Assembly (NCBI GenBank): GCA_020436865.1
Contig: JAGQXA010000197.1
Location: 1-7,526 of the forward strand
Origin: Saprospiraceae bacterium
GTDB lineage: Bacteria; Bacteroidota; Bacteroidia; Chitinophagales; Saprospiraceae
Length of the DNA: 7,526 nucleotides
Direction of reading: 5' to 3'
The translations under genes and the position numbers were made by a program. Of this stretch, positions 6,568 to 7,526 are shown piece after piece (positions within the stretch are counted from its first letter, which is position 1; each line of letters starts with the position of its first letter). The notes below the pieces were generated by a model that was not told the origin of the DNA, searched no databases, and saw only the letters and a program-made list of their open reading frames with translations.

Positions 6568-6803
6568 TCGCACGTCTTTTTTTACAAGGGTACGACTTAT
6601 TTGCAAATTGGAGAACATCTGCACAGATTAATTTCGACCCCGTTCCTGGGTGTTCTTTCGTATAGGTTTACGCGGAAAATGCCAATGTTTTCAATAGTTT
6701 CGGAAACCTCCCTGTCGCGCGGAACTTCCCTTCATCGGCCCTTTCAATGGTATAATGCAAATGAGGGGAAATAGTAACAGGGTGGAGGGGAGAAAAGGAT
6801 AAT
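6568..6803. other. Upstream region of the sigma factor gene
   Basis: No gene is supported here on either strand. It must contain the promoter of the sigma/membrane-protein pair if that pair is transcribed separately from mqnB. No clear Bacteroidota -7 element (TAnnTTTG) is seen reading toward the sigma gene. A weak ECF-like pair, GGAAC (minus-strand 6646-6642) and TCTG (6627-6624), is present with a 14-nt spacer, which is short. AGGTTT (6664-6669) and AAACCT (6704-6709) form an inverted repeat enclosing GAAAA (6675-6679) and TTTTC (6688-6692). The long C/T-rich and A-rich stretches differ in composition from the coding regions. Confidence 0.5.
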
Positions 6804-6893
6804 AAAGGTTACAAAGGATACAAAGGTTACAAAGGATACAAAGGTTACAAAGGATACAAAGGATACAAAGGATACAAAGGTTTCAAAGGGTGC
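6804..6893. repeat. 9-bp tandem repeat array, about ten copies
   Basis: Consecutive 9-bp units follow AAAGGTTAC or AAAGGATAC. They start at 6804, 6813, 6822, 6831, 6840, 6849, 6858 and 6867, and two degenerate units follow at 6876 (AAAGGTTTC) and 6885 (AAAGGGTGC). The first six units alternate T and A at the sixth base, making an 18-bp higher-order unit present three times, and the next two repeat the A form. The + strand is purine-rich. The degenerate units lie at the right end, as in arrays that change copy number in the middle. The length keeps frame, and the - strand reads as Val-Ser/Thr-Phe repeats, but no credible gene is present. Confidence 0.92.
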
Positions 6894-6935
6894 AGAGGTG
6901 CTCCTAAGGATCTTCGGCCCCAATCCCCCAATCAA

Positions 6936-6992
6936 CTAATCCCCTAATCCCCTAATCCCCCAATTACCCAATTACCCAATTACCCAACAACC
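6936..6992. repeat. 8-bp C-rich tandem repeats running into the 3' end of mqnB
   Basis: Three copies of CTAATCCC (6936-6943, 6944-6951, 6952-6959) are followed after one C by three copies of CAATTACC (6961-6968, 6969-6976, 6977-6984) and a variant CAACAACC (6985-6992). Both sub-repeats share an 8-bp period and the core (C)n-A/T pattern, so they look like diverged versions of one unit. The block includes the mqnB stop codon (6964-6966) and its last codons. On the - strand it is a series of G runs of 3-5 spaced by 4-5 nt. Confidence 0.9.
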
Positions 6993-7526
6993 CAACCAGC
7001 TCACGATTGAGCGCTTCGACCGCCGGGCCGATCTGCCAGTTGTCGCGTTGCCGGGGTTCGACGTAGTTCGAAAGGGCGCGCAGTTGCGCGAAGGGCACGC
7101 CTTCCAGCAGGCAGGTCAGGAACACGGCGGCGCCCTCCATGCTTTCGACTTCGGCTTCATAGCGATCGAGCGCGACCAGGATGGATGCCTGGCTGCCGTG
7201 TACTTTCTGCACGGTCAGCCCTTTGGCAGCCGGGAGTTGCGGGCGCAATCGCGGATGGTGGTTGGGCAGGCGGCCGCCGCGAAAAGGCGGACGATCGGGG
7301 TCGATCAGCCCGAGGGAGAAGACATCCAGCAGACTGCCGTCTGCCGCTTCGGCGCCCCAGTCGGCGAAGCGTTCTTCAACTACTTCGACTACCTCCCCCA
7401 AAGGCCAGTCGCGGCGAAAACTTCCGGCGATGCCGGCATTGAGCACCAGGTCGTAATGGTTGCGCTGCAGCCGTTTGGCGAGGTGAAAAGTGGTCGGCAC
7501 CATCCCGACGCCGGTGATCAGCACAT
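6964..7526 (-). CDS. mqnB: Futalosine hydrolase, N-terminus outside window
   Basis: This enzyme removes hypoxanthine from futalosine to give dehypoxanthine futalosine, a step in the futalosine route to menaquinone. It belongs to the nucleoside phosphorylase / MTA-SAH nucleosidase fold. The visible 187 residues (the first codon read is GTG at 7524-7522) contain LITGVGMVPTTFHLAKRL, then DLVLNAGIAGSF (25-36), then the base- and ribose-binding region VESMEGAAVFLTCLLEGVPF (126-145), and finally LRALSNYVEPR (148-158). Glu130 in SMEGA is the conserved ribose-contacting Glu. Asn153 occupies the place where MTA/SAH nucleosidases have the catalytic Asp; from memory, SN is common in MqnB. About 30-40 N-terminal residues should lie past position 7526, so the gene is partial and not truncated. 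The last residues (GNWVIG) and the TAA stop are written by the 8-bp repeat, so the natural C-terminus may be variable. It lies 397 bp upstream of the sigma factor gene on the same strand, with repeats between. Confidence 0.9.
   Translation of the reverse strand, partial: VLITGVGMVPTTFHLAKRLQRNHYDLVLNAGIAGSFRRDWPLGEVVEVVEERFADWGAEAADGSLLDVFSLGLIDPDRPPFRGGRLPNHHPRLRPQLPAAKGLTVQKVHGSQASILVALDRYEAEVESMEGAAVFLTCLLEGVPFAQLRALSNYVEPRQRDNWQIGPAVEALNRELVGLLGNWVIG

Noticed and set aside
6748..6756. TGGTATAAT, an extended -10-like promoter on the + strand, with GGAACTT upstream at 6720-6726
   Set aside because: No + strand gene lies downstream within the window, the upstream element does not pair with it at a proper spacing, and Bacteroidota primary promoters use a different -7 element.
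6744..6935. 63-codon open frame on the - strand with Phe-Val-Ser/Thr repeats
   Set aside because: It is produced by the 9-bp array, which keeps frame. There is no start context, and the flanking residues are low in complexity. A real hydrophobic peptide cannot be excluded but has no support.
6804..6992. CRISPR array
   Set aside because: The units are 8-9 bp and directly adjacent with no spacers, so this is simple tandem repetition. No cas gene is present.

Overview
The window looks like chromosomal DNA of a GC-rich member of the Bacteroidota, possibly Saprospiria/Lewinella-like. Start codons mostly lack Shine-Dalgarno sequences. There is a futalosine-pathway menaquinone gene, a Bacteroidota-style ECF sigma factor followed by a one-pass membrane protein, and simple-sequence repeats between genes. 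The taxon is inferred from protein style, not from a marker gene. Most genes are ordinary housekeeping or accessory functions. I see no transposase, integrase, tRNA, rRNA or CRISPR array.

Positions 1-4264 are read on the + strand. They hold the C-terminal half of homoserine O-acetyltransferase (metX), a 1-Cys Prx6-type peroxiredoxin ending at a strong intrinsic terminator, a D-2-hydroxyacid dehydrogenase of the SerA type without an ACT domain, an M48 zinc metalloprotease in the membrane, and an exported isoaspartyl peptidase/L-asparaginase with a likely lipoprotein signal. A 127-bp gap before the protease contains nested, competing inverted repeats that resemble a REP-type element or a structured leader.

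Positions 4255-7526 are read on the - strand. In transcription order they hold futalosine hydrolase (mqnB, cut by the window end), a 396-bp gap, an ECF sigma factor, and a 568-residue single-pass membrane protein 36 bp downstream of the sigma gene. The stop region of this last gene overlaps the end of the asparaginase gene by 10 bp, in convergent orientation. The sigma/membrane-protein pair is the best candidate for an under-described system. It has the layout of a sigma/anti-sigma pair, but the ectodomain is large and unlike simple anti-sigma factors.

The 396-bp gap holds two different tandem repeats. One is a 9-bp unit in about ten copies (6804-6893). The other is an 8-bp C-rich unit (6936-6992) that runs into the 3' end of mqnB. 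Read on the - strand, the second repeat supplies stop codons in all three frames and has strong G-quadruplex potential.
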